Part shown: in pieces, positions 26,368-35,685 of the stretch | Position numbering within the stretch: position 1 is the first letter of the stretch | How the letters are laid out: each line of letters starts with the position of its first letter | NCBI GenBank assembly: GCA_946528555.1 | Contig: CAMMYS010000032.1 | Coordinates: 1-49,307 of the forward strand | Length of the DNA stretch: 49,307 nt | Direction of reading: 5' to 3' | Origin: an uncultured Mycoplasmatota bacterium | Lineage (GTDB): Bacteria; Bacillota_I; Bacilli_A; RF39; UBA660 | Position numbers and translations under genes: made by a program | The notes under the pieces: model-generated | Databases searched by the model: none | What the model was told of the DNA's origin: nothing | What the model saw: the letters and a program-made list of their open reading frames with translations, nothing else

Positions 26368-27909
26368 TTAGTCATTGCATCTCTTACATGCAGCATTCCA
26401 ATATCCTCCACCTCTATTATATGTACAATATTGATTTGCTTGAGACATACCGCAATTATAGTCTACATACATTTCTCCATGTGGATAATTGTCACTAATC
26501 CAATCAGCAACAGCATTATTGCAGCTTCTTTCTGATGGACCAGTAATCCAAATATCATCTCCCCAATTAGAGCATGTGTTTCTAACACATTTATTTGAAC
26601 TGAGCCTATATCCACTATTACATGATCTAATTCTACAATTATTAGTTACTGTATTATTTGTATTCCAATAAGCTGTTTCCCATTGGCTAACATTTGCATT
26701 ATTCAAACAGTTTTTTGGACAAGATCCTGATTTAGCATTAGATGTCTTTCCATTTGTACAAGCTATACATCTATTCAAACCAGCTATAGAATATGAGCCA
26801 GCTGTACATGGGTTGCATGATGACTTTCCAGCATCTGGTTGATATGTTCCAGCTGGGCAAGGAGTACAACTTCCTGCCCCAGCAGAAGAATATGAGCCAG
26901 CCGTACAATCAACACATCTATTGCCATTTAAATAGGTACCAGCAGTACATTTTGTCCAACTAGCTTTTGCTTCTACTGTATTACTATCAGAAGTTATATC
27001 TTCTTTAATTCCAGCGGCTATTTTAGGTGTTGCATCTATGACTACTATACTATTAATCTTATATCCATTAAATATATGACCAGTTTTTGTTGGTCTAGAT
27101 ACTGAAGATACTTTTGATAAGCATAATGAATCACTAAACCATCCATAACCATATTTATAATATATTGGAGAAGTCATTCCTCCACTACCATCATCATTAT
27201 TAAATGTAACTTTAATACATTTACTATTTGTTCCAAAATCAATGAAACAACTTATATCTCCATGAACATCACTAATTATCAATTCGTTTCCATTTAAAGT
27301 TAATGTTGATCCTTTTGACTCAACTATTTTTTTGCAATTATTTATATTAACTCCCATAGCTGTATTATATGCAAGATTAAACTTACAACTACCGCCTTCA
27401 GGTACATGCTCACAGCCACCTGTAGCAGTACCAGAAGAAAGATCAGATGAACCTACTTTTACAACATATCCATCTGTAAAATACCATGGATTTGTTTTAG
27501 TTCCTACTCCTTTAACTTTAGTATCATGTCTTACAAACTCTGTTACTCTTACTCCAGATACCATATTTGGATTTGGAAATGATTGAAATTTAACATCTAA
27601 AATCTTTCTATCCACTAGCCAAAATCCAATTCCTGGTGCTAACCATGATGTACCTTTAACAGCACTTGTTAAATATTCTTTTTCATTTAAAAAACCACCT
27701 GTTTTAAAGTCTGATAAAACAATTAATTTATTAGATGAATTTACTCCATATGGTAAATCACCTGTTAATTTTATATATCTAGAATAATCTTCAAAATCAT
27801 ATATGTATTTATTAGCTACATCAATGCTTTCACTATAAGTTGAACTAGCAAATACAATTGTTGGAAGAATTAATATAGTTAATAATAAATAATAAACTAG
27901 TTTTTTCAT
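26368..27909 (-). CDS. secreted cysteine-repeat protein, short C-terminus (family member 2)
   Basis: 513 residues. Signal peptide MKKLVYYLLLTILILPTIVFASS is almost identical in design to family member 1, and the N-terminal region (SRYIKLTGDLPYGVNSS, WLAPGIGFWLV, VRVTEFVRHDTKVKG, PWYFTDGYVVKVGSSDLSSG) is colinear with it. An InlB-like repeat (PTKTGHIFNGYKI), then about four GCC2/GCC3-like repeats (CTPCPAGTYQPDAGKSSC type), and a cysteine-rich C-terminal ~70 residues ending WNAACKRCND that differ from the other two proteins. No anchor seen. ATG 27909 with AGGTGAAG is preferred over GTG 27918. Likely extracellular interaction protein. Confidence 0.8.
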   Translation of the reverse strand: MKKLVYYLLLTILILPTIVFASSTYSESIDVANKYIYDFEDYSRYIKLTGDLPYGVNSSNKLIVLSDFKTGGFLNEKEYLTSAVKGTSWLAPGIGFWLVDRKILDVKFQSFPNPNMVSGVRVTEFVRHDTKVKGVGTKTNPWYFTDGYVVKVGSSDLSSGTATGGCEHVPEGGSCKFNLAYNTAMGVNINNCKKIVESKGSTLTLNGNELIISDVHGDISCFIDFGTNSKCIKVTFNNDDGSGGMTSPIYYKYGYGWFSDSLCLSKVSSVSRPTKTGHIFNGYKINSIVVIDATPKIAAGIKEDITSDSNTVEAKASWTKCTAGTYLNGNRCVDCTAGSYSSAGAGSCTPCPAGTYQPDAGKSSCNPCTAGSYSIAGLNRCIACTNGKTSNAKSGSCPKNCLNNANVSQWETAYWNTNNTVTNNCRIRSCNSGYRLSSNKCVRNTCSNWGDDIWITGPSERSCNNAVADWISDNYPHGEMYVDYNCGMSQANQYCTYNRGGGYWNAACKRCND

Positions 27910-27929
27910 ATTCTTCACCTATTATCATT

Positions 27930-27963
27930 GTATAATAAAAACACTTTTTTTAAAAGTGTTTTT
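27930..27963 (-). terminator. terminator after the HerA-like ATPase gene
   Basis: Palindrome AAAAACACTTTT/AAAAGTGTTTTT with a 3-base centre, T-rich on both sides. It separates the HerA-like gene from family member 2. Confidence 0.75.
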
Positions 27964-27969
27964 TAAATA

Positions 27970-29814
27970 TTATTGAAACGTTTCAATTGTATTTTTATCT
28001 ACAAGTGTTTGTTCCATTGTCTTAGCTATTTGTGTTGGTGCTTGTACTGCATCTACTTTAAACCATTGATCTGAAACTTGAATATTATTTGATGTTGGTG
28101 TTGGATTTGGTTTATCTATTTTAGCATATACAGGCAATTTAAACGCTGTTCCGAAACATAATGCTGTACCAGCTGATAAAGTCTTTAATTTATCTATATC
28201 ATGTTCTGAAACACTATGTGTAATACTCTTAATAATTTCAATATCATCTGGGTGGAACATACGAAGAACAATATAATTAGAACATTGACTTAATGATGTA
28301 GTTGATAATTCACTAGGTCTTTGTGTTATAAGTCCTAAAATAACTCCATATTTTCTTCCCTCTTTAGTAATTCTATCAAAAATATTATATCCAAGAACTT
28401 CTAAATCACTATCATTTTTAACATATCTGTGGGCTTCTTCTAGCATAATATTAACTGAGAAGCTTTGGTGATCTGTTAAAGTTACAGCATAATCTAGGAA
28501 TATTTTAGAATAAAGTTTTGTTAATGTTTTAGCAAATCTTTCATCTACGAAGTTTAAGTTAAAGTTAACTATTTGTACTCTTTCTCCAGTTGCTGATGTA
28601 TATAATTGTTTAATAAAGTTTTCTCTTGTTATATATCCATCAACTTCAAAGTATTTACCATAGTTTCCATTAATAATACTATCTAATCTAACTTTTAATA
28701 TATTATTCATATCATAAACAGTATCACTATTTAATACACCTTCACTAATTAATGCAAATTCAAATGCTTTATATAAATCTCTTAAAGTATAAACTTTTGG
28801 TTTCATATCTTGAGTTAAAGTAGCTCCTGCATCAATAAATGATTCTAAGAATTCAGTAACTAATTGAATTGTATTAATTTTACCAGTTGCATCTATATTT
28901 AAACATTGCATTAATGTTCTAACATAACCTGGTTGAGCTATTTCACTATTTAAGTTTAAATCTGATGTATTAAATGTTGTTAATACTGCGATAATTTGAT
29001 CTCTAATTTGATTTGAATTTCTACCACTTGTTAAAATATCTAATACTGCTTTTGCAATAATATTATTTTTTACAATTCTTACTTTATTTTCATCTTCTGT
29101 AAATAAATAAACATATTTTAATGCTTTTTCAATAATTGGAAGTTGCATTGGACTAGTTGCATTTAATAATAATGCTATATCATCAACTTCTAATAAATAT
29201 GGTGGTATTTTTACAATAGTATTTTCAGGTTTAGTAACATCAGTTGTTAAATATTTACATCTACAAAATTGTGTTCTATTAATCATATCTAATGCTTCAT
29301 GATATTCACCATAAACATCAAATAAAGCAAAATGAGAATTTAATGGAACATTATTTTTTCTATAGAATAAGTTTTGGAATATTCTTGCTACTGTACAAGA
29401 TTTACCTGAACCAGAGTTACCTATTATAGCAAAATGGTTTGAAAATAATTCATTAATATTAGCTGATACATTAAAACCTTCATAAGTAATATTTTTACCT
29501 ATATATAAACTATTTGGAGTATCAATTGATTGTTCACCAACTAAGTTAATTACTTCTTCTTTATTAGCTGCTCTAATCATAGATTTATCAGAAATTCTAT
29601 GATCTAAGCCTCCTTGAAAATCTCCATTAATAAACTCACCTACTAATAAGCAAGTAATTGTTGTACTATCAATAGCAGATATTTCACCTAAGATTTTATT
29701 TTTATCATCTTCAAATACTACATGAACTCCTAAAAACTGAGTAGGAATTTCATTACTAATATTTTGAATTACTACCTTATCTTCAGAAACTTCTAGTATC
29801 TTTCCAAAAAGCAT
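27970..29814 (-). CDS. HerA/DUF87-family DNA translocase-like ATPase
   Basis: 614 residues. An N-terminal HAS-barrel-like beta domain (about 1-110, MLFGKILEVSEDKVVIQN... GEFINGDFQGG) precedes a HerA/FtsK-type ATPase: Walker A GNSGSGKS (132-139), a Walker B VNIMLEEAH with E459-E460, and TQRPSEL (about 498-503), the sensor region of HerA-VirD4 ATPases. Members are hexameric DNA or substrate translocases; bacterial ones often pair with NurA or SIR2 nucleases in end resection or defence. No nuclease lies next to it here; instead a 1167-residue surface-like gene is upstream, separated by a terminator. Own extended -10 promoter at 29849. Function in this setting unclear. Confidence 0.85.
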   Translation of the reverse strand: MLFGKILEVSEDKVVIQNISNEIPTQFLGVHVVFEDDKNKILGEISAIDSTTITCLLVGEFINGDFQGGLDHRISDKSMIRAANKEEVINLVGEQSIDTPNSLYIGKNITYEGFNVSANINELFSNHFAIIGNSGSGKSCTVARIFQNLFYRKNNVPLNSHFALFDVYGEYHEALDMINRTQFCRCKYLTTDVTKPENTIVKIPPYLLEVDDIALLLNATSPMQLPIIEKALKYVYLFTEDENKVRIVKNNIIAKAVLDILTSGRNSNQIRDQIIAVLTTFNTSDLNLNSEIAQPGYVRTLMQCLNIDATGKINTIQLVTEFLESFIDAGATLTQDMKPKVYTLRDLYKAFEFALISEGVLNSDTVYDMNNILKVRLDSIINGNYGKYFEVDGYITRENFIKQLYTSATGERVQIVNFNLNFVDERFAKTLTKLYSKIFLDYAVTLTDHQSFSVNIMLEEAHRYVKNDSDLEVLGYNIFDRITKEGRKYGVILGLITQRPSELSTTSLSQCSNYIVLRMFHPDDIEIIKSITHSVSEHDIDKLKTLSAGTALCFGTAFKLPVYAKIDKPNPTPTSNNIQVSDQWFKVDAVQAPTQIAKTMEQTLVDKNTIETFQ

Positions 29815-29848
29815 TCAAACCACCTCTATTTTATTCTATACATTATTT

Positions 29849-29857
29849 ATTATAGCA
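29849..29857 (-). promoter_or_regulatory. extended -10 promoter of the HerA-like gene
   Basis: TGCTATAAT on the minus strand (TATAAT 29854-29849 with TGn in front) downstream of the terminator of the previous gene; no clear -35. An AGGTGG site lies just before the ATG at 29814. Confidence 0.6.
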
Positions 29858-29860
29858 TAT

Positions 29861-29897
29861 TAAATTAAAAAGCACTAGTATTATTTCTAGTGCTTTT
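29861..29897 (-). terminator. terminator of the 1167-residue gene
   Basis: AAAAGCACTAG pairs with CTAGTGCTTTT around an 8-nt loop and is followed by TTTTTAATTT on the minus strand. It separates this gene from the HerA-like ATPase. Confidence 0.88.
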
Positions 29898-29901
29898 AAA
29901 A

Positions 29902-32900
29902 TTATTTTTCGTATCCGTAGTCGTCTTCTTCTTCGTCTTCTTCTTTGCTCTTCATAATTGTATGAGCTCCTAATGCTGATGCTCCTACGGCTAATCCAAT
30001 TCCTGCTGCTATACCCATTGTCTTTAATCCATTTCCTTGTTTTGGAACTGTTTCAGTTGGTATTTCAATTGGATCTAAATCAATTGGTACAGGTTCTTCA
30101 TCAATTGATGGTTCAAAATAATCATCTTCTATTTCAGGCTCTACATAACCTGGATCAGTTAAGATTTCATCTTGAGTATCAATTATTTCTGGTTCTTCAG
30201 GTTTAGTTTCAGAATTTGGATCTTTTGGCTTCTTATTTGTTCCACCGCTTGGTTTTGGTTTCTTATTTGATCCTCCACCACCAGGTTTAGTTTCATTTTC
30301 TGGTCCTTGTGTTGGTGTTTCTGTTCCAGGAATTGTTTGTTGTTCCGTTGGTGTCTCAGTTGTAGGTGTTGTTGGAGTCTCAGTTACTGGTTCTGTTACA
30401 GGAGTTGTTGGTGCTTCTGTAAGAGGTTCAGTCTTAGGCTCAGTCTTTGGAGTTGGTTCTGGATCAGGTCCTCCACCAGGTCCTCCTCCCCAATTAGAAC
30501 CAGGGTCATCCGGATCATCATTACCTGGATCATCCGCACCAGTAGGAGGTTCTGTTGCTCCTGCTTGATCTGCGCCTGTTGGTGTCTCAACAGGTGGTTG
30601 TTGCTCTGCTTCTTCAGCTTTTATCTTAGCATAATAATCATCAATTAATTTGCTATAATCTGTACTTCCATCTATTAATCCAGAATCAATTAGTGGTTGA
30701 ATATCAACGCTAGATTCAAAACTAATATTTCCTTCAGTATAAGCTACTGGATCTGCATAAGCATTATTTATTTGTTCAACACATTCAGCTATATATTCTT
30801 GAGCTTTATTCATTATTTGAATTAAGCCTTCAATGTCTGTTACTTTCTTTTCAGTTTCTTCAACAAGTTTTGCTGCAGCATCTATTTCAGATTGTGGTGG
30901 CTCTTGATGTTCACCTATTTTTACTCTTTCTCCTGTTTTAGGATCTGTTCCATAATCATCTACCATATGTTTAGATGCTTCTAATTCTGCTAAGTGATCT
31001 TTTGCTCTTTGTAATTCAATTTTTAAATCACCAAGTTTATCAGTATCTACTTCAGTTGCACCTATTTTATCCATATAAGATTCGATCCAACCCATAGCAG
31101 TTTTAATTCTTGTACTTAATTCTGTTGCAGCATCTTTATTAAGTTTTAATAGGTTTTCAAAGTTTTGCATGTTAGTAGCAACGTCTTCCCAAACGCCACC
31201 TTTCAACATGTTTTCTCCACCTATTTTACTCATGAATCCATTAACACTTGTTAATAATCCATCAGCTTTTGCTACTTCTTCATTTAATGCTGGTACTATT
31301 GCTGAAACTGCAGATTTAATTGCATCCATGCTTACAATTCCAGGTTTAGATGTACCATCTGTACTAAATGTCTTTGTTAATGAATCTAATGCATCATTAT
31401 ATTTTAATCTTGCTTGAGCTATTGCTTCTTGAGTACCTGCTTTTAATGAATCAGATGCAGCTTGTAATGCACTAATCTGTTCACTAAATTTAGCTCTATC
31501 AAATATTCCTTGATCATTACTTAAATCTTTAGATGCTAGTAATCCACTTGTTGAGCCTAATACTTCATCCATTTGATAAATAGTATTAGCAATATCATAA
31601 ATAGCATCTGCTTCAGCACTTAATTTTCCATATAATGCATCAGTTACATTACCATAGAAATTAGTTGCTCCATACATAGCTCCAATTACAGATGCTTCTC
31701 TATTACTTGTAGCAGTATGAGTTAGTTCTGTATGTTCAGTTATTTTTCCTTTTATTTCCTGCATTGAATCATATACAGTACTTAAATTAGATCCTAAAGT
31801 TCCATCTCCTCTATTTCCAGGATTTTCAGTAGCATATTTTGCTAATGAACCTTTTTCAGAGATTTTTTCTACAACCTCTCCTGTTTTAGGATCTATCTTT
31901 TCTACAACTGTTCCATCTTTAGTAATAGTTGTTCTAATAATCATTCCATCTTCAGTTTTTTCTTCTATTACTTTAGTAGTTGCAACTTCTTTACCACTTT
32001 CATCATATACTTTAGTAGTTATTGTTTGTTTATTTCCATCTTGTTCAACTGTTGTAACTTTTTTACCATCACTCTTATATTCAGTGGTTGTTGTAGTTGT
32101 TTTTCCATTTTCAATTGTTGTTTTTTCAGTTTTAGTTAACTTACCATCTGTATAATATTCTCTAGTAGTTGATTTACCATCTATAGTTGTATTTCTTTGA
32201 GTTAATTTTCCAGTTTCATCATAAAACTCTTTGATTTGAATTCCATTTTCTTGTTTAACAACTGTAGTTTTTGTTATGTTTCCGCTTCCATCTCTTGTAA
32301 CTTCTCTATAACCTGTTACTTGTGTACCATCTTCATTATATGTATAAGTTGTTGTTGTTGTACTTTTTATATTACCATCTAAATCTCTATTAGTTACTAC
32401 TGTTTCACCATTAGATCTAATAGTAGTTTCTCTACTTCCAACAATATCATTTCCATTATCTGCAATAATAGGTTCATAATTTGTTGTTGTTGATGGAGTT
32501 GGCTTTCCATCTGCAAAATTTGTATTTGTATATGTTTCTCTTCTTACAACATTTCCTTTTGCATCTTTATAAACTACTTCCATGTAGTTACTAGTTCTTG
32601 TACATTCTTCTGTACCTACCACATTTCCATTTGCATCTGTTATTGTAGTAGTTGTTCTTTGAGCTCTACCGCTATTAATTGATTCAGGATCAGATGTAGT
32701 CATTGTTGCACCTTCACCATAATCCATTGATGAATCATAGTAGCCTCTATCAGCACCAGCAGGTGTTGATTCTGGCATTGGACTTGGTGGTTGAATTGTA
32801 TCAACTGATGGTGGCTGTTCTGTACTTCCAGGAGCTGGAGCATCTGGTGTAACTGCACTTTGATCAGTACTTCCAGGAACTGTATCACTCATTCTATATA

Positions 32901-33405
32901 AATCTCCTGAAACAATATTTCCTCTATTATCAACTAGGGCTTGACCAGTTTGTTGACCATCTGAATTATATCTTGTTTCACTAAAACTTCCCACATCACT
33001 AGTTACTGATGTTACTGTTATATATGAATTATCAGCTGCACTTACATAATTACCATTACCATCATTAATATGTGGTGTTATTCCTGCTTGCGCATTTCCA
33101 AACTCTGATGGTGGTACATCATATACTTTAATATCATCTGTTGTATATAAAAAGCTAGGAATATACATATCTTGCCCATTAAAATCTGTTAATGTATATC
33201 CTCCTTGTTCTAATCCCCTACTATTTCCATTTGGAGTTAGAATAGCATCAACTGTATGAGTTCCATCTCCATCTTCATATGTTACTTGAACATAAAATGA
33301 ATTTTTTAAATTCAAGTTTTGTTGTCCATTATCATTGTTACCATATAAAACATCTGAACTTAATATATTTGTTGTATTTCCATCTATAAATCCTGTATCA
33401 GCCAT
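29902..33405 (-). CDS. large modular surface-like protein without signal peptide, C-terminal membrane anchor
   Basis: 1167 residues, MADTGFIDGNTTN start, no signal peptide. Visible modules: beta-rich N-domain (1-170); Pro-rich linker (about 175-215, PAPGSTEQPPS); repeated beta-hairpins with Thr-rich strands such as TTTTYTYNEDGTQV and EYKSDGKKVTTVEQDGNK (about 250-515), reminiscent of MORN_2/YwqK-like repeats; a long helical region (525-930) with a WXG-like segment MLKGGVWEDVATNMQNF around W739; Pro/Thr-rich stretch (935-1060, TEAPTTPVTEPVTETPTTP); Asp/Glu-rich tail; a C-terminal helix TMGIAAGIGLAVGASALGAH (about 1129-1149) and a charged end KSKEEDEEEDDYGYEK. No LPXTG. WXG-like helix pairs hint at type-VII-type export; this is inference. 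AGGTGAT before ATG; own terminator. Confidence 0.7.
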   Translation of the reverse strand: MADTGFIDGNTTNILSSDVLYGNNDNGQQNLNLKNSFYVQVTYEDGDGTHTVDAILTPNGNSRGLEQGGYTLTDFNGQDMYIPSFLYTTDDIKVYDVPPSEFGNAQAGITPHINDGNGNYVSAADNSYITVTSVTSDVGSFSETRYNSDGQQTGQALVDNRGNIVSGDLYRMSDTVPGSTDQSAVTPDAPAPGSTEQPPSVDTIQPPSPMPESTPAGADRGYYDSSMDYGEGATMTTSDPESINSGRAQRTTTTITDANGNVVGTEECTRTSNYMEVVYKDAKGNVVRRETYTNTNFADGKPTPSTTTNYEPIIADNGNDIVGSRETTIRSNGETVVTNRDLDGNIKSTTTTTYTYNEDGTQVTGYREVTRDGSGNITKTTVVKQENGIQIKEFYDETGKLTQRNTTIDGKSTTREYYTDGKLTKTEKTTIENGKTTTTTTEYKSDGKKVTTVEQDGNKQTITTKVYDESGKEVATTKVIEEKTEDGMIIRTTITKDGTVVEKIDPKTGEVVEKISEKGSLAKYATENPGNRGDGTLGSNLSTVYDSMQEIKGKITEHTELTHTATSNREASVIGAMYGATNFYGNVTDALYGKLSAEADAIYDIANTIYQMDEVLGSTSGLLASKDLSNDQGIFDRAKFSEQISALQAASDSLKAGTQEAIAQARLKYNDALDSLTKTFSTDGTSKPGIVSMDAIKSAVSAIVPALNEEVAKADGLLTSVNGFMSKIGGENMLKGGVWEDVATNMQNFENLLKLNKDAATELSTRIKTAMGWIESYMDKIGATEVDTDKLGDLKIELQRAKDHLAELEASKHMVDDYGTDPKTGERVKIGEHQEPPQSEIDAAAKLVEETEKKVTDIEGLIQIMNKAQEYIAECVEQINNAYADPVAYTEGNISFESSVDIQPLIDSGLIDGSTDYSKLIDDYYAKIKAEEAEQQPPVETPTGADQAGATEPPTGADDPGNDDPDDPGSNWGGGPGGGPDPEPTPKTEPKTEPLTEAPTTPVTEPVTETPTTPTTETPTEQQTIPGTETPTQGPENETKPGGGGSNKKPKPSGGTNKKPKDPNSETKPEEPEIIDTQDEILTDPGYVEPEIEDDYFEPSIDEEPVPIDLDPIEIPTETVPKQGNGLKTMGIAAGIGLAVGASALGAHTIMKSKEEDEEEDDYGYEK

Positions 33406-33473
33406 TTATTATCACCTACTACTTTTTTATTATCATACTAATATAACTTTATCATATTTTTTTATAATTGTAA

Positions 33474-33502
33474 AATAAAAAAACAACAATTATTGTTGTT
33501 TT
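33474..33502 (-). terminator. uppS terminator whose loop is the stop codon
   Basis: AAAACAACAA pairs with TTGTTGTTTT; the 3-base loop TAA is exactly the uppS stop codon. A T-rich tract follows on the minus strand. Confidence 0.88.
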
Positions 33503-34203
33503 TTAACACCACCTTTTGTAATATTTCTACTAAAATAATCTTCTAATGCTTTATCAAACTCATTTTCATCAAAATCTGGAAAACATGTACTTGTAAATAC
33601 TAATTCAGAATAACTTAAACTATATAGCATAAAATTACTTATTCTCACTTCACCACTTGTCCTAATTAATAAATCAATTGGTGGTAATTCATTATATAAA
33701 TATTTATAAAATGTTTCTTCTGTTATATCATCAATGTTTAATTTATCTTCTTTAACTAATTCAGCTATTTTCTTAGAGGCATCTACTATTTCACTTTGTC
33801 CACCATAATTTAAACATATATTTAAAGTACCTGTTTTACAATCTTTAGTTAATTCTTCTAATTCTTTCATTATTTTTAATAATTTCTTTGATAATGGTTT
33901 TTCTCTACCAGAAAAAACTACTTTTACATCATTTTCTAAGAAAAAGTTTTTTTCTTTACCGAATCCATCGCAAAATAAAGCCATTAAGAAGTCTACTTCT
34001 TCTTTACTTCTTTTAAAGTTTTCTGTTGAAAAAGCAAATATACTAAGATATTTAACTCCTTTTTTTAAAATATATAATGCTGTTTTTTTAAGACGTTCAT
34101 ATCCAGCTCTATGTCCTTCACTTCTAATAAGTCCTCTTCTAGTGGCCCATCTTCCATTACCATCCATTATAATTCCAACATGATTAGGTATATTATTTTT
34201 CAT
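33490..34203 (-). CDS. uppS: isoprenyl transferase (undecaprenyl diphosphate synthase)
   Basis: 237 residues, cis-prenyltransferase that builds undecaprenyl diphosphate, the lipid carrier for cell wall synthesis. Key motif HVGIIMDGNGRWA with catalytic Asp14 and the following RRGLIRSEGHRAGYE, plus LSIFAFSTENFKRS and LLIRTSGEVRISNFML are all present. The usual WQxAYTE after SNF is YSLSYSE here. No cdsA follows as in many operons; the gene stands alone between the 1167-residue gene and mgtE. Ribosome site AGGAAG. Identification firm. Confidence 0.95.
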   Translation of the reverse strand: MKNNIPNHVGIIMDGNGRWATRRGLIRSEGHRAGYERLKKTALYILKKGVKYLSIFAFSTENFKRSKEEVDFLMALFCDGFGKEKNFFLENDVKVVFSGREKPLSKKLLKIMKELEELTKDCKTGTLNICLNYGGQSEIVDASKKIAELVKEDKLNIDDITEETFYKYLYNELPPIDLLIRTSGEVRISNFMLYSLSYSELVFTSTCFPDFDENEFDKALEDYFSRNITKGGVKKQQ

Positions 34204-34277
34204 ACTATCTTCCTTTCACCTATATTATACTAAAAATAATATTTTTTTCATAATTTTGAGACAAATTACTATTTTTA

Positions 34278-34286
34278 TGATATAAT
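34278..34286 (+). promoter_or_regulatory. extended -10 promoter of mgtE
   Basis: TGATATAAT (extended -10, hexamer 34281-34286); a GAGACA lies 17 bases upstream as a poor -35. Starts near 34293, and no magnesium riboswitch fits into the ~20-base leader before the AAGGCGGTGAT ribosome site. Confidence 0.7.
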
Positions 34287-34312
34287 CTAGGGCGTAAAAA
34301 GGCGGTGATTAT

Positions 34313-35650
34313 ATGCTAGAAAGAATAGAATCATTAATAGAAGATAAAAGATATGCTGATATTAAAAGAATGTTAAGTGATATGAATGAACATGATATTG
34401 CAGAAGTATTAGAAGAATTACCTCATAAAGAAGTAATAAAATTATTTAGATTATTACCTAAAGATATTGCTGCTGATGTTTTTTCATATTTAGAAACTGA
34501 TACAGAAGCTAGAATTATTACATCACTAACTGAAAGTGAAGCAGCTGAAATCATAAATGATATGGCAGCTGATGATGCCACTGACTTAATGGATGAAATG
34601 CCTGCTAATGTAGTTACTAAACTACTTAATAAAGTAGATAGTGAAACAAGACGTGAAATTAATCAATTACTTAAGTATCCTGATAATTCAGCTGGTAGTA
34701 TTATGACTGTAGAATACTTAGATTTTAAAGAATATAATACTATTAAAGATGCCCTTAAGAAAATTAGAAACGAATATGATGAAAAAGAAACAATTAATGT
34801 TTGTTTCATTACTGATAAAAAACGTGAATTAATTGGAACTGTTACATTAAAAGATTTAGTAGTTCACGATGAAAATACTCCATTATCTGAAATAATGGAT
34901 CAAGATTTTATATCTGTTAGTACTTTAACTGACCAAGAAGATGTTGCTAAATTAATTCAAGAATATGATGTTACTTCAGTTCCAGTTGTTGATTCAGAAC
35001 AAAAATTAGTTGGTATTATCACAATCGATGATGTTGTGGATATCATCGAAGCAGAGGCAACAGAAGATATTGAAAAAATGGCTGCTATTTTACCAACAGA
35101 AAAATCTTATTTAAAACTATCAATATTTGATATATGGAAAAGTAGAATACCATGGTTATTACTTTTAATGATATCTGCTACATTTACAGGTAAGATTATT
35201 CAACATTATGAAACTGCTTTAGCTTCAATGGTTATTCTTACTTCATTTATACCAATGCTTATGGATACTGGTGGTAATGCTGGAGGACAAGCAAGTGTTA
35301 CTATTATTCGTAGTTTATCATTAAATGATATTGAATTTTCTGATTTATTAAAAGTTATATGGAAAGAATTTAGAGTATCACTAATGGTAGGTATTACTCT
35401 AGCAGCAGCTAATTTTATTAAATTAATGCTTATAGATAAAGTTTCAACTAGTGTTGCATTAGTAGTTTGTTTAACTTTAGTACTTACAGTTTCTATTGCA
35501 AAAATAGTTGGTTGTTCTCTTCCAATATTTGCTAAGAAATTAGGATTTGACCCGGCTGTTATGGCAAGTCCATTTATAACAACTATAGTTGATGCTATAT
35601 CATTAATTGTATATTTTAATATAGCAGTTCATTTACTTAGTCTTGCATAA
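34313..35650 (+). CDS. mgtE: magnesium transporter MgtE
   Basis: 445 residues. N-terminal helical Mg-sensing domain (repeated MNEHDIAEVLEELPHKE, DDATDLMDEMPANVVT), two CBS domains (SAGSIMTVEYLDF, MDQDFISVSTLTDQEDVA, VVDSEQKLVGIITIDDVVDII) and a C-terminal five-helix pore (about residues 280-445) with PMLMDTGGNAGGQAS, a signature of the family's membrane domain. It imports Mg2+ and gates shut when cytosolic Mg2+ is high. Divergent from uppS; extended -10 promoter and strong terminator, so monocistronic. Confidence 0.97.
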   Translation: MLERIESLIEDKRYADIKRMLSDMNEHDIAEVLEELPHKEVIKLFRLLPKDIAADVFSYLETDTEARIITSLTESEAAEIINDMAADDATDLMDEMPANVVTKLLNKVDSETRREINQLLKYPDNSAGSIMTVEYLDFKEYNTIKDALKKIRNEYDEKETINVCFITDKKRELIGTVTLKDLVVHDENTPLSEIMDQDFISVSTLTDQEDVAKLIQEYDVTSVPVVDSEQKLVGIITIDDVVDIIEAEATEDIEKMAAILPTEKSYLKLSIFDIWKSRIPWLLLLMISATFTGKIIQHYETALASMVILTSFIPMLMDTGGNAGGQASVTIIRSLSLNDIEFSDLLKVIWKEFRVSLMVGITLAAANFIKLMLIDKVSTSVALVVCLTLVLTVSIAKIVGCSLPIFAKKLGFDPAVMASPFITTIVDAISLIVYFNIAVHLLSLA

Positions 35651-35651
35651 T

Positions 35652-35680
35652 AAAAATGCTCAAATGAGCATTTTTTTATT
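35652..35680 (+). terminator. intrinsic terminator of mgtE
   Basis: AAAAATGCTC pairs with GAGCATTTTT around a 4-nt loop, followed by more T. Its mirror A-rich side may also serve the convergent minus-strand gene ending at 35686. Confidence 0.92.
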
Positions 35681-35685
35681 TTCTT

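Noticed and set aside
27970..29814. Defence island around the HerA-like gene
   Set aside because: No nuclease, SIR2, restriction or abortive infection gene is adjacent; neighbours are surface proteins.
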